35,794 nt of DNA from Cyanobacteria bacterium SBLK (GCA_017746715.1 JAGHZQ010000109.1:1-35794), one strand, 5' to 3'; numbered from the stretch's first letter, positions 24,668 to 33,379 are shown. Numbers and translations: made by a program. Notes: generated by a model from the sequence alone, not told the origin.

Positions 24668-27142
24668 GTGGCGGAATTACCAGACTGGGAGAGATTGAAA
24701 AAATCTTTAGCTATCGAAGCAGAGCGGGGGTTTGGCGACTTGCAGGGCAAACAATACCGCTTTAGCGAGTTTATGGCGCTGAATTTCCACAAACCCCTAC
24801 CGATTACCGTGGGGACTCCCGCGCAACGCCGTCGATGGAAGAAAATGGCGGCAGAATTTGCCATTTATTCCCAGTGCGATCGCGATGGGAGAGAAACCCT
24901 AGTAACCCTTGCCTTGCGTTTTCTCAAAGACCTCCAGAAAAGCGTAGAGTCCGTGCCGCTCCGTTCAGACTCAAAACTTCAAAAAACTCAATCCCTGCGG
25001 GTTAAAGAGCCACAAAATAGTCTTAGCAACACGGTTTTAACCCTCGATACCCTCCTCAAAACTATCCCGGAAATCAAACAGCGCGGCAGTGCTTCGGCTT
25101 TAATGCGTTTGAACCTATATACCGTTCGCGATGTTCTCTTTTATTATCCAAGAGATCATATCGATTATGCCCATCAAGCTAATATTAACGAGTTAGTTTC
25201 AGGAGAAACCGTAACGGTAATCGGCACGATTAAAAGCTGCACGTGTTTTACCAGTCCGAAGAATAAAAAATTAACTATTTTAGATATTAAATTGCGCGAT
25301 CGTACCGGGACGATCAAACTCAATCGCTTCTTTTTCGGGCCGAGATTTAGCAATCGAGGATGGCAAGAAAAACAAAAAAGAGGTTATCCCATAGGCGCGA
25401 TCGCGGCTGCTTCGGGACTGGTGAAAAAGAATAAATATGGAGTCACTTTAGATAACCCAGAAATCGAAATTCTCGACAGCCCCGGATCCCAAATTGAATC
25501 TCCCAATATCGGTCGAGTTTTGCCTGTTTATCCCCTCACGGACGGCGTTTCTGCGGATGTTGTCAGACGGGCGATTTTAGCGGCGCTTCCCGCTTGCGAC
25601 GGCCTTGAGGATCCCCTTCCCGATACAATTAAACAACAATACGGTTTATTCGATTTAAAAGAAGCGATCGCTAATATTCATTTTCCTCGAGATGCGGAAG
25701 CATTGGCTCACTCTCGCCGCCGTTTGGTGTTCGATGAATTCTTTTATTTGCAACTGGGTTTTCTACAACGCCGCCAACAACAAAAGCAAACTCAAAGTAG
25801 TGCCATTCTTTCTCCGACAGGAGAACTTCTAGATCGTTTTCAAGCCATGTTACCGTTTGAATTAACCAACGCTCAAAAGCGAGTTATCGGTGATATTTTA
25901 AAAGATTTAAATTCCGCTACGCCTATGAATCGTTTAGTACAAGGAGATGTAGGGTCGGGGAAAACAATTGTTGCCGTATTTTCTATTTTAGCTGCCATTC
26001 AATCCGGCTATCAAGCTGCATTAATGGCACCAACGGAAGTATTAGCGGAACAGCATTATCGCAAGTTAGTCAATTGGTTTAATTTACTGCATTTACCCGT
26101 AGATTTACTCACGGGTTCGACAAAAATTCGCAAGCGCAGAGAAATTCACGGTCATTTATTTACTGGAGAATTGCCTTTATTGGTCGGAACTCATGCGTTA
26201 ATTGAAGATCCGGTGCAGTTTCGCCGCTTGGGTTTAGTGGTAATCGACGAACAGCATCGCTTTGGAGTTCATCAACGAGCAAAATTGCTGGCAAAAGGAG
26301 AATCTCCCCATGTTTTAACCATGACGGCGACTCCTATTCCTCGTACTTTATCTTTAACTTTACATGGGGATCTCGATGTATCTCAAATCGATGAGTTGCC
26401 TCCCGGAAGACAACCTATTCAAACAACAGCCTTAGTAGGAAAGCAACGCCAACAAGCCTACGATTTAATTCGCAGAGAGGTCGTACAAGGAAGACAGGCT
26501 TATATTATTTTAGCATTGGTAGAAGAATCAGAAAAGTTGGACGCTCGGGCTGCCATTCAAGAAAGCGAACATTTACAAGAAAAGATTTTCCCTGAATTTA
26601 ATATTGGATTGTTGCATGGTCGCTTGAGTTCCGCAGAAAAAGATGCTGTTTTAAATCAATTTCGCGATAACGAAGTGCAAATTATTGTCTCTACTACCGT
26701 AATCGAGGTTGGAGTAGACGTTCCTAATGCAACAGTGATTTTAATCGAAAATTCAGAACGTTTTGGACTCTCTCAATTACATCAATTAAGAGGGCGCGTT
26801 GGTCGAGGTTATCATCAGTCTTATTGCTTATTAATGAGTAGTTCAAAAAGTCCAGATTCGCGCCAGCGTTTGAGCGTTCTCGAACAATCTCAAGATGGAT
26901 TCTTTATCTCAGAAATGGATTTGCGCTTCCGAGGACCGGGAGAAGTTTTGGGAACGAAACAATCGGGTTTAGCAGATTTTGCTTTAGCCAGTTTGGTAGA
27001 AGATCAAGAAGTCTTAGTATTGGCAAGAAATGCAGCAGAAAAAATTATTATTATCGATGAAAGTTTGGGGGAGATGTTTTCATTAAAACGAGAATTAGAA
27101 GCACGTTATAAAAAGATGATGGGTGGTACAATTTTAAACTAA
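24668..27142 (+). CDS. recG: ATP-dependent DNA helicase RecG
   Basis: RecG remodels stalled replication forks and Holliday junctions. The wedge/OB domain is followed by helicase motifs: Walker A in GDVGSGKTIVA, APTEVLAEQH, the Walker B box VIDEQHRFGV, MTATPIPRTL, then in the second lobe STTVIEVGVDVPNA and QLRGRVGRGYHQSYC. An N-terminal extension of about 130 residues (WERLKKSLAIEAERGFGDLQ, GKQYRFSEFMAL) is typical of cyanobacterial RecG. The frame is open from TTG 24596, inside the TPR gene, but GTG 24668 has a ribosome binding site AGAGAGGGGG about 7 bases upstream, so I choose it (824 aa). GTG 24635 is a further alternative. Confidence 0.95.
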   Translation: MAELPDWERLKKSLAIEAERGFGDLQGKQYRFSEFMALNFHKPLPITVGTPAQRRRWKKMAAEFAIYSQCDRDGRETLVTLALRFLKDLQKSVESVPLRSDSKLQKTQSLRVKEPQNSLSNTVLTLDTLLKTIPEIKQRGSASALMRLNLYTVRDVLFYYPRDHIDYAHQANINELVSGETVTVIGTIKSCTCFTSPKNKKLTILDIKLRDRTGTIKLNRFFFGPRFSNRGWQEKQKRGYPIGAIAAASGLVKKNKYGVTLDNPEIEILDSPGSQIESPNIGRVLPVYPLTDGVSADVVRRAILAALPACDGLEDPLPDTIKQQYGLFDLKEAIANIHFPRDAEALAHSRRRLVFDEFFYLQLGFLQRRQQQKQTQSSAILSPTGELLDRFQAMLPFELTNAQKRVIGDILKDLNSATPMNRLVQGDVGSGKTIVAVFSILAAIQSGYQAALMAPTEVLAEQHYRKLVNWFNLLHLPVDLLTGSTKIRKRREIHGHLFTGELPLLVGTHALIEDPVQFRRLGLVVIDEQHRFGVHQRAKLLAKGESPHVLTMTATPIPRTLSLTLHGDLDVSQIDELPPGRQPIQTTALVGKQRQQAYDLIRREVVQGRQAYIILALVEESEKLDARAAIQESEHLQEKIFPEFNIGLLHGRLSSAEKDAVLNQFRDNEVQIIVSTTVIEVGVDVPNATVILIENSERFGLSQLHQLRGRVGRGYHQSYCLLMSSSKSPDSRQRLSVLEQSQDGFFISEMDLRFRGPGEVLGTKQSGLADFALASLVEDQEVLVLARNAAEKIIIIDESLGEMFSLKRELEARYKKMMGGTILN

Positions 27143-27206
27143 GATGTGGGAACTCTATAATTAAGCTAGTATTTTAAGCACGAGCATCCTTAAACTAAAA
27201 ATCCGA

Positions 27207-28646
27207 ATGAAACTTTTGTACCCAAAGATATTAAAAAGATTAACTCGCTTGCTTTATCAGCAAACTATCCTACTCTTATTTATTTTACTGGCGATCGGTT
27301 CTTTGGTGACAATCTGGAATATCAATCGTTTTTCTAATAATATCATTGAATATCAAGCATCGCAAAATGCAGATCTGTATATTCGTGCTTTTAATGAATC
27401 CCGTGCCCTTTATCTTTCTGAAGTTGTCGATCGCGTGCGAGAAATCCCCGATATTGAAATAACGCATCAATACGATCTAAAAACAGGTGCAATTCCCGTT
27501 CCCGCAACCTTTTTAATCGAATTAGGCGAGCGAATCCAAAAGCAAAATAATGGTTTATATATGCGCCTTTACAGTCCTTATCCTTTTCATCAGCGACAGA
27601 AAACAGGAGGAATGAATAATGAATTTGAAGAAAGAGCTTGGGATTATTTAACGCAATATCCAAATGACGAATATAAAACGATTGAGACATTTAGGGGTCG
27701 TCGTTCATTGCGCTATGCAAAAGCCGATATAATGAAACCAAGTTGCGTCAATTGTCATAATAATCATCCAGATAGTCCGAAAAGAGATTGGCGAGTCGGA
27801 GATGTTAGAGGTATTATAGAAATTACTCAGTCTTTGGATACAGTAACTGAGTTGGTTAATATGGAATTGCAAGGAATGTCTTTCTTTTTAACCTCTATTT
27901 TTCTCCTCGTTCTTTTAGGTTTATTTTTAGTTGTTAATCGATTGCGACAGAACTCAAAGGAGTTAGAACTTAAAGTGATCGAACGCACTCGAGATTTAGC
28001 AGGAGAACGAGAAAAATCAGAAAAACTATTGCGAAATATTTTACCCAAAAAAATTGTTGAAAACCTTAAAGATAGTCAAGATTCTCTTGCAGAACATTTT
28101 TCACCCGTCACCATTCTTTTTGCCGATATTGTTGGCTTTACCGCCCTCTCTACTCAACTTCATCCTTTAGAATTAGTTGACCGACTCAATCAAATTTTTT
28201 CAACATTCGATCGCTTGGCAGAAAGGTATGGTTTAGAGAAAATCAAAACCATTGGCGACGCTTATATGGTAGTGGGAGGATTGCCTGTTTTGCGAACGGA
28301 TCATGCAGCAGCGATCGCCAATATTGCCTTGGAAATGCAAAATGAAATCAGACAGTTTAGCACGAATAATGGTCATTTATTAAAAATTCGCATTGGCATT
28401 AATACGGGAGCTGTGGTCGCGGGGGTGATTGGCAAACAAAAATTTGCTTACGATCTGTGGGGAGATGCAGTTAATGTTGCCTCGAGAATGGAATCTACCG
28501 GAGAACCGGATCGAATTCAAGTGACGGAAGAAACTTACAATTTGCTCAAGGAGCACTACGAGCTCGAACGTCGGGGTGAAATTGAAGTTAAAGGAAAAGG
28601 CAAGATGGTGACTTATTGGTTGTTAGGGAAAAAATACACAAGATAG
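27207..28646 (+). CDS. membrane adenylate cyclase with Tll0287-like (DUF3365) heme domain
   Basis: A first TM helix (about residues 18-38) leads to an extracytoplasmic domain (40-222) with CVNCH (180-184), a c-type heme-binding motif, in the context KPSCVNCHNNHPDSPKRDW and followed by GDVRGIIEI: this is the DUF3365/Tll0287-like heme fold. A second TM (about 223-245) and a short coiled coil (ERTRDLAGEREKSEKLLRNI) connect to a class III nucleotide cyclase domain (300-475). Metal residues D307 and D351, the adenine-type pair K347 and D416, and N423 and R427 are present, so cAMP is the predicted product. The protein would convert an external redox, gas or ligand signal at heme into cAMP. It precedes a cyclic-nucleotide-binding protein. 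Confidence 0.9.
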   Translation: MKLLYPKILKRLTRLLYQQTILLLFILLAIGSLVTIWNINRFSNNIIEYQASQNADLYIRAFNESRALYLSEVVDRVREIPDIEITHQYDLKTGAIPVPATFLIELGERIQKQNNGLYMRLYSPYPFHQRQKTGGMNNEFEERAWDYLTQYPNDEYKTIETFRGRRSLRYAKADIMKPSCVNCHNNHPDSPKRDWRVGDVRGIIEITQSLDTVTELVNMELQGMSFFLTSIFLLVLLGLFLVVNRLRQNSKELELKVIERTRDLAGEREKSEKLLRNILPKKIVENLKDSQDSLAEHFSPVTILFADIVGFTALSTQLHPLELVDRLNQIFSTFDRLAERYGLEKIKTIGDAYMVVGGLPVLRTDHAAAIANIALEMQNEIRQFSTNNGHLLKIRIGINTGAVVAGVIGKQKFAYDLWGDAVNVASRMESTGEPDRIQVTEETYNLLKEHYELERRGEIEVKGKGKMVTYWLLGKKYTR

Positions 28647-28823
28647 AGACAAAAATATCCCAACTCTCTCAACATGCGATCCAATGTCGAAAGAACGATT
28701 GATAAGATTAGCGATCGCGAGAGAATAATAAAATTATCAATTTTTATGAACTTTTCTCTATTGTAGAATGCTCTCAAATTTGCCAAGCTAGAATCTACAG
28801 TTCAGCACGGTAGGTCGATCGCC

Positions 28824-29684
28824 ATGTACGTTGAAGAATTATATGAAGTTCTCAAACAAACTAATATTGGGAAAAACCTCTCTTTAGAGGAAGTTACTCA
28901 ACTCCGAGAAGTTGGGAATCTAGTGAATTTTAAAGCCAATGATACCTTGATGCGCCAAGGAGACGAGAGCAACTCTATTTTAGTGCTGTTACATGGAGAG
29001 GCAGAAATTCTCAAAGAATCCGAGAATACTTCTCCCAAACATATTCGCGATGTCGGACGCGGGGATGTTTTAGGAGAATTGGGGGTTATTATGCAAACCC
29101 CTCGCAGTTGTACCATTCGTGCAAAAACGGCAACCATGGCCTTTGCGATCGCTCGTTCGGCTTTTGAAAAATTGATGGCTGATGGGAGCAGTATTGGCAA
29201 TAAATTATCCGTTCATATCGCTCGAGTCATTGGCAACCGCATGCAGTTACTCACCAATGAAGTCTTTAATCTCTTGCAACAAAATGATTCCTTGTTAGAT
29301 TCCATTGAAAAACTACGTAATTCTTCTTCTCAACAAGAACTCGAACAATTGCGTTTGACTTTACTCGAACGAGCGGAAAAATTAAGACACAATAATTTGA
29401 AAGTTAAAAAACAACTCTTCAATCTCAACTCAGAAATCAAACAAGCAACTATTGCCCGGAAAGGCGCGCAATTTATGGTATTAATGGCCGTTGGTGGATT
29501 TATGGCGTTAATTGGTGCTTATTTATTGGGAGTATATTATCGAACCACGCCCGAGTTATCGGATAATCTATCTCATCCTACTGTTATTCCTTACGCGAAC
29601 GATCCTGAAACTTGCGAGAAAAGAAGCGGTAGTTACTGGATTGAAGGTCAATGTTGGGATTACGAACACAGTCGGGAGTTTTAA
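28824..29684 (+). CDS. membrane-anchored cyclic-nucleotide-binding protein
   Basis: Residues 1-130 form a Crp-type cyclic-nucleotide-binding domain: FKANDTLMRQGDESNSILVL, then the phosphate-binding cassette GELGVIMQTPRSCTIRA (84-100) with the expected E85 and R94. No DNA-binding domain follows; instead a coiled coil (about 150-212, with QQELEQLRLTLLERAEKLR) leads to a TM helix (216-238) and a short outer tail with two cysteines (C264, C277). It can therefore act as a membrane receptor or scaffold for cAMP, not as a transcription factor. It lies 177 bases behind the cyclase gene in the same direction, so the two are likely partners. The function downstream of binding is unknown. Confidence 0.85.
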   Translation: MYVEELYEVLKQTNIGKNLSLEEVTQLREVGNLVNFKANDTLMRQGDESNSILVLLHGEAEILKESENTSPKHIRDVGRGDVLGELGVIMQTPRSCTIRAKTATMAFAIARSAFEKLMADGSSIGNKLSVHIARVIGNRMQLLTNEVFNLLQQNDSLLDSIEKLRNSSSQQELEQLRLTLLERAEKLRHNNLKVKKQLFNLNSEIKQATIARKGAQFMVLMAVGGFMALIGAYLLGVYYRTTPELSDNLSHPTVIPYANDPETCEKRSGSYWIEGQCWDYEHSREF

Positions 29685-29703
29685 ACAGTCACCACCTCAC
29701 CAG
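29682..29703 (+). repeat. 22-bp repeat at stop codon, copy 2
   Basis: Identical to 15896-15917 and again starting with the TAA stop codon of a gene (the cyclic-nucleotide-binding protein). Confidence 0.8.
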
Positions 29704-29856
29704 TTAGAGAGGAGAAAACTCAGTCATTCTTTTTACTAATTTTACGGAAATTTCTGCGAGTTTGACGTATAAAGAAGGACAACCCACCCCAGCCAACGGA
29801 ATTCCTGTGCTAGAGTGGGCTTAATGCACCCTCCCCGTCAGCACGATCTAAAACCT

Positions 29857-31149
29857 ATGGTATTTTCTAAACGCGGGCTTGTCCTTGGCGCAACAGCAGT
29901 CGTTTTAACTACAGTAGCGGTAACAGGAGCGGGAATCCACCTGTCCAAGAGTGAAGCCTTTTTCAGCGAAAGCCCGAAGGAATTGGTCGATGAAGTTTGG
30001 CAAATTATCAATCGCCAATACGTCGATGCCACCTTTAATCAAGTGGATTGGCGATCGATTCGCACGGAATATCTCGATCGCTCTTACTCGGATCCCGAAC
30101 AAGCCTACGAAGCCATTCGGGAGATGTTGGGGAAACTTGAAGACCCCTACACTCGCTTCATGGATCCCAAAGAGTTTCAAAATATGCAGATCGATACCTC
30201 TGGAGAACTGACCGGGGTAGGGATTCAAATTGCCAAGGATGAAGAAAGCGATCGCCTGATCGTGGTCTCTCCCATTGAAGAAAGTCCGGCGTTTGAAGCG
30301 GGGATTTTGGCGAAAGATATTATTACTAAAATTGACGGTCTCGATACTTTGGGAATGGAGGTGAATGAAGCCGTTCAACTCATTCGCGGGGAACGCGGCA
30401 CTCAAGTTACTCTCACGATTCAGCGGGGTATTGAAGAAATCGACTATCCGATTACGCGGGATAAAATTGAAATTCATCCGGTGCGATCGCGGGTAGAAGA
30501 GAGCGGTTTAGGGCCGGTGGGTTATATTCGCCTCAATCAGTTTAATGCCAATGCTTCGCGAGATATGCGGAAGGCTATCCAAGAAATGGAACGGGAGCGG
30601 GTTGTCGGGTACGTTCTGGATTTGCGTTCCAATCCGGGAGGGTTGTTAAATGCCAGTATCGATATTGCCAGAATGTGGCTGGAAGAAGGTACGATTGTTT
30701 CTACGGTCGATCGCCAAGGAGAACAAGACCGCAAGCAAGCTCAAAATCGCGCTCTAACCGATAAGCCTCTGGTGGTCATGGTCGATGGCGGTTCTGCCAG
30801 TGCCAGCGAAATTCTTTCGGGTGCCCTGCAAGATAACAAGCGAGCGGTCTTGGTGGGAACGAAAACGTTTGGTAAGGGTTTAGTCCAATCAGTACGCCCT
30901 TTAAGTGATGGATCTGGGTTGGCGGTGACGATCGCTAAATATCTCACGCCAAGCGGTCGCGATATTAATAAAGAAGGCATTACCCCCGATGTCATTCACG
31001 AGATGTCGGAGGAGGAACGCAAGCAATTGCAAGGCAATATTACCAATCTGGGGACGTTGCAAGATCCTCAGTTTAGTAAAGCGATCGAGGTTTTAGGACG
31101 GACCATTGCCGATGGAGGAGCGTTTCCCGTAGAAGCGATCGCGCAATAA
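29857..31149 (+). CDS. ctpC: carboxyl-terminal processing protease, CtpC-like
   Basis: Ctp proteases (S41) trim C-termini of exported proteins; the best-known one matures the photosystem II D1 protein, but that is CtpA rather than this branch. The start ATG 29857 gives MVFSKRGLVLGATAVVLTTV, a signal anchor; GTG 29815 and ATG 29824 in frame are alternatives. It has DEVWQIINRQYVDATFNQVD, a PDZ domain (SGELTGVGIQIA to TLTIQRG), and the catalytic region VDGGSASASEILSGALQDNK with the nucleophilic Ser in SASASEI and Lys in GTKTFGKGLVQ. The N-terminal pattern matches the protein annotated as CtpC in cyanobacteria. It is monocistronic. Confidence 0.93.
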   Translation: MVFSKRGLVLGATAVVLTTVAVTGAGIHLSKSEAFFSESPKELVDEVWQIINRQYVDATFNQVDWRSIRTEYLDRSYSDPEQAYEAIREMLGKLEDPYTRFMDPKEFQNMQIDTSGELTGVGIQIAKDEESDRLIVVSPIEESPAFEAGILAKDIITKIDGLDTLGMEVNEAVQLIRGERGTQVTLTIQRGIEEIDYPITRDKIEIHPVRSRVEESGLGPVGYIRLNQFNANASRDMRKAIQEMERERVVGYVLDLRSNPGGLLNASIDIARMWLEEGTIVSTVDRQGEQDRKQAQNRALTDKPLVVMVDGGSASASEILSGALQDNKRAVLVGTKTFGKGLVQSVRPLSDGSGLAVTIAKYLTPSGRDINKEGITPDVIHEMSEEERKQLQGNITNLGTLQDPQFSKAIEVLGRTIADGGAFPVEAIAQ

Positions 31150-31175
31150 AAAGTTATTGTTTGAAAACTGCGATC

Positions 31176-31206
31176 GGGCGGGCTTTTTGTCCGTCTATTC
31201 TTTTTG
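31176..31206 (+). terminator. possible terminator of ctpC
   Basis: GGCGGGC (31177-31183), loop TTTTT, GTCCGTC (31189-31195) pair with two G-U pairs, then TATTCTTTTTG. It lies 27 bases after the stop. Confidence 0.45.
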
Positions 31207-31234
31207 TAATTACTATTGTGAGGCAATTCAGCCA

Positions 31235-32185
31235 TTACGGGTCTGAATTCTCGGTAGAATCTGATGAAAAGACAAATCGTTCTGTAAAACTGGCTTCTCT
31301 GTCGGTAATTTTAATGCGAAAGGGACGCTCTGGAGAAATGGGAAAGCTGAGGTGGATTTCGCGATCGCTCTCTCCGGCTTCTGTTTCTAGAATTATATTT
31401 TCATTTTCATCTAAAATTTCCAGTTTTAGTCCGGGTTGTAATGGTTCTTCTTCAGGTGAGTAAATTTGCAGCCAAATCTCAATCTCACCATTATCTTTTC
31501 TTTTTAAAGCAATTAAGAGTTCGAGAGAATTATTTTCATCGAGTTGAATTTCTTTTTGTTTGGCGATCGCAGCTTTAGGATGCTCGGGAGCGAGTTGACC
31601 CAATGTTAGGGCAATTTGCCAGTTTAACGCGATTTGTCGATCGCTAAGTTGCGTGTCTCGCTCGCTGTTGGAGAGGCGATCGGCTAATGTGGCAATAAAC
31701 GCGGGTTCGGCTTCTTCCCCTGCTAACTCTAATTCGTCAACCAGAGCGATCGCTGCTCCGAATTGAATTTCAGATTGTATCTCTTCTATTTTCAATAAAT
31801 CTTGAAGCATATCGAGGCGATCGCTGCGATATGCTGGCATTAGCGTGCCAAGTTCGTTGTAAAATATTTCGCGATCGGCGATCGGGGGAAATACTTCTTT
31901 CAATGCTGAAAAAGTTCCCAATAAAATAGATTCGCTATTCCAAATTGATTCAAGTGCATTATCAATTGGCTTGGTGATATTTCGCTGAAACAATTGATTT
32001 AGACGGAGTAAATATATGTTATCTTCTACAACTACTGAATTAGGAATTAAACCTCCATCTATTTCAGTCGCTCTAAGTAACTTAGCAAGATCTCCCGACT
32101 CAAATAAAGTTCGTAGTTTATCAATTTCGTTAGTCTCTCCTTCAACTACAAATAGTGTTAAAGAGGGTTCGTTATTTTGAGTCAT
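31235..32185 (-). CDS. DUF1822-like protein
   Basis: The 316-aa product has no signal peptide or TM. The N-terminal part (ESGDLAKLLRATEI, IDNALESIW) is helical. The C-terminal third is beta-rich: GEIEIWLQIYSPEEEPLQPG, LKLEILDENENIILE, FRIKITDREASFTERFVF, which is the layout of DUF1822 proteins of cyanobacteria, a family of unknown function often found beside CHAT-domain and HTH genes. I recall the pattern but the match is not strong. The start ATG overlaps the stop of the preceding gene by ATGA, and a strong ribosome binding site AGGAGGAGA lies upstream, so the two are co-translated. Confidence 0.6.
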   Translation of the reverse strand: MTQNNEPSLTLFVVEGETNEIDKLRTLFESGDLAKLLRATEIDGGLIPNSVVVEDNIYLLRLNQLFQRNITKPIDNALESIWNSESILLGTFSALKEVFPPIADREIFYNELGTLMPAYRSDRLDMLQDLLKIEEIQSEIQFGAAIALVDELELAGEEAEPAFIATLADRLSNSERDTQLSDRQIALNWQIALTLGQLAPEHPKAAIAKQKEIQLDENNSLELLIALKRKDNGEIEIWLQIYSPEEEPLQPGLKLEILDENENIILETEAGESDREIHLSFPISPERPFRIKITDREASFTERFVFSSDSTENSDP

Positions 32186-32775
32186 TGCTCTTCATTCTCC
32201 TCCTGAATATTTACAAGTCTTTTAATCTTAACGTTAATTCCTGCTTCTTTTAAAACTCGATTGATTTCCTCTGGCGATCTATCTCCTTCAATCAAAAACA
32301 TAAACCTATTGAAATTATTGTTCTCTGTTTTGTTTTCTTTTAAATTAAGATTTTGTTTTGTTGCTTCCCTGTTACAACAAAGTTTTTTAAAAAAATCAAT
32401 TACTTCAGGCCAACGAGGCTTATAGCTTCCATCTAGAATATCCATTCGTTGCTTAACCCAAAAATGAACTCTCTTTGACATATCTGCCTTCAGAATATTG
32501 GCTTTCCTATGATATTCAGCATTCTCAATTTCTTTGATATTTTCTGGCATTTTAGATCGAGCCAATCTATAAGCAATTATTTTGATGTCATAGCCGCATA
32601 AACACAAACATAGATATCGCCTATCTTTAGGAGATAAACTTATTTTGTTTTTTCTAGCAGAAGCCAATTCTTTTAATACACAAGAGATATCCAATTTTGA
32701 TTGTTTTTCAGCTTCTTGACATTCCGAACAAAGTTCTTCATTAGTAGCTGACAATACCCGATCGCTCATATTCAT
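32182..32775 (-). CDS. HTH-like protein of a CHAT-associated locus
   Basis: The 197-aa protein carries, at about residues 45-80, LSPKDRRYLCLCLCGYDIKI followed by IAYRLARSKMP, an HTH of the LuxR/sigma-4 kind in which a linker of polar residues (ENIKEIENAEYHRKANI) is inserted before KADMSKRVHFWVKQ. I recall similar proteins at cyanobacterial loci with DUF1822 and CHAT genes. An N-terminal pair CSECQE and a cluster CLCLC give several cysteines (a metal or redox site is possible). It may bind DNA or a partner protein. It is the first gene of a two-gene operon with the DUF1822-like gene (ATGA overlap) and is divergent from two mini-ORFs. M3 at 32769 is an alternative start. Confidence 0.62.
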   Translation of the reverse strand: MNMSDRVLSATNEELCSECQEAEKQSKLDISCVLKELASARKNKISLSPKDRRYLCLCLCGYDIKIIAYRLARSKMPENIKEIENAEYHRKANILKADMSKRVHFWVKQRMDILDGSYKPRWPEVIDFFKKLCCNREATKQNLNLKENKTENNNFNRFMFLIEGDRSPEEINRVLKEAGINVKIKRLVNIQEENEEQ

Positions 32776-32985
32776 TATTCTCTATTTAGCATGAAAATGC
32801 ACAATAAAAATCCGTAACAGTGGCATTTTTGATTAACTCAAAAAAGTTGGGTCGAAAGTTGGCAAGAAAAATAGAAAAGTTGGTCTTGCTAGTTGGCATA
32901 GACTGTTCCGTATTCTTGAGACATGAAATACAGAGAGCTTTGCAAGCAATCTTGAATTTCAGTTAGTAGATACGGAACAAAAAAC
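32776..32985. promoter_or_regulatory. divergent control region with AGTTGG repeats and a long palindrome
   Basis: Four copies of AGTTGG lie in the same orientation at 32845, 32857, 32878 and 32891 (spacing 12, 21 and 13). To their right lies an imperfect palindrome of 76 bp at 32904-32979. Both control elements sit between the HTH operon and the first mini-ORF. Direct repeats at about 12-13-base spacing look like a site for a regulator bound on one helix face. Confidence 0.5.
32904..32979. repeat. nested imperfect palindrome
   Basis: TGTTCCGTAT (32904-32913) with ATACGGAACA (32970-32979), TGAAAT (32924-32929) with ATTTCA (32956-32961), and GCTT (32937-32940) with AAGC (32944-32947) are all centred near 32942. 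The right end is 6 bases before the start of the first mini-ORF, so in mRNA it could form a hairpin covering its leader. Confidence 0.7.
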
Positions 32986-33123
32986 ATGAGTAATTTTCAA
33001 CGATTGGTTTTAACGTTTAGTGCTTGTTCGTTAACGATTCAACTGTGTCGGCTGGTTGTTGCCGTGCAGTCTATGCCGAATCCGATCGCACCCATCGAGC
33101 ATTGCGATTGCCAAACACTCTAA
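32986..33123 (+). CDS. putative exported 45-aa peptide
   Basis: ATG 32986 to TAA 33121-33123. The product has a hydrophobic stretch (residues about 6-27, LVLTFSACSLTIQLCRLVVA) that could act as a signal peptide, and a short tail (QSMPNPIAPIEHCDCQTL) with C-x-C. It is too short to identify by motif, and the ribosome binding site is weak. Support comes from the neighbouring second ORF of the same length, direction and layout (hydrophobic start, short cysteine-bearing tail) and from the structured leader directly upstream. It may also be non-coding. Confidence 0.45.
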   Translation: MSNFQRLVLTFSACSLTIQLCRLVVAVQSMPNPIAPIEHCDCQTL

Positions 33124-33241
33124 CTCTAGTAAGGCGGGTTATCAGGCAACTAGAAATCTGACTGGCCATCTCCTTCTACCGCCACGATAACTCGCTTTCC
33201 AAAAAATTCCATCTTAAACTCGCCTCACAGGAGAACTCAAA

Positions 33242-33379
33242 ATGAAAGCTATCTCTATTATAATCTCAAGTTGTTTCGTTCTCGCCATTTTGCCTCATTG
33301 TTATTTGGCAATGGCTGAAGGTCAAGTGTGCGACGATAACGGTCCCATCATCTGCAAAGTCGAGACTGTGGAAAGTTAA
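33242..33379 (+). CDS. putative exported 45-aa peptide with C-x7-C tail
   Basis: ATG 33242 to TAA 33377-33379, preceded by a good ribosome binding site (AGGAG, about 9 bases upstream). The N-terminus MKAISIIISSCFVLAILPHC is signal-like, with possible cleavage near AMA, leaving EGQVCDDNGPIICKVETVES with cysteines seven residues apart. Its stop overlaps that of the CHAT gene on the other strand by 3 bases. The same exact length as the ORF before it (45 aa) and the strong ribosome binding site make it a probable gene. The family is unknown to me. Confidence 0.6.
   Translation: MKAISIIISSCFVLAILPHCYLAMAEGQVCDDNGPIICKVETVES

Noticed and set aside
29512..29739. 75-aa ORF overlapping the end of the cyclic-nucleotide-binding protein gene
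   Set aside because: It is an out-of-frame shadow of the TM and tail coding region, running into the 22-bp repeat.
29905..30477. 190-aa minus-strand ORF
   Set aside because: It is antisense to the N-terminal and PDZ part of the Ctp protease, and it has no recognisable pattern.
32845..32896. CRISPR array from the AGTTGG repeats
   Set aside because: The repeat is only six bases, with irregular spacing of 12, 21 and 13 bases and no spacers; an operator is more likely.
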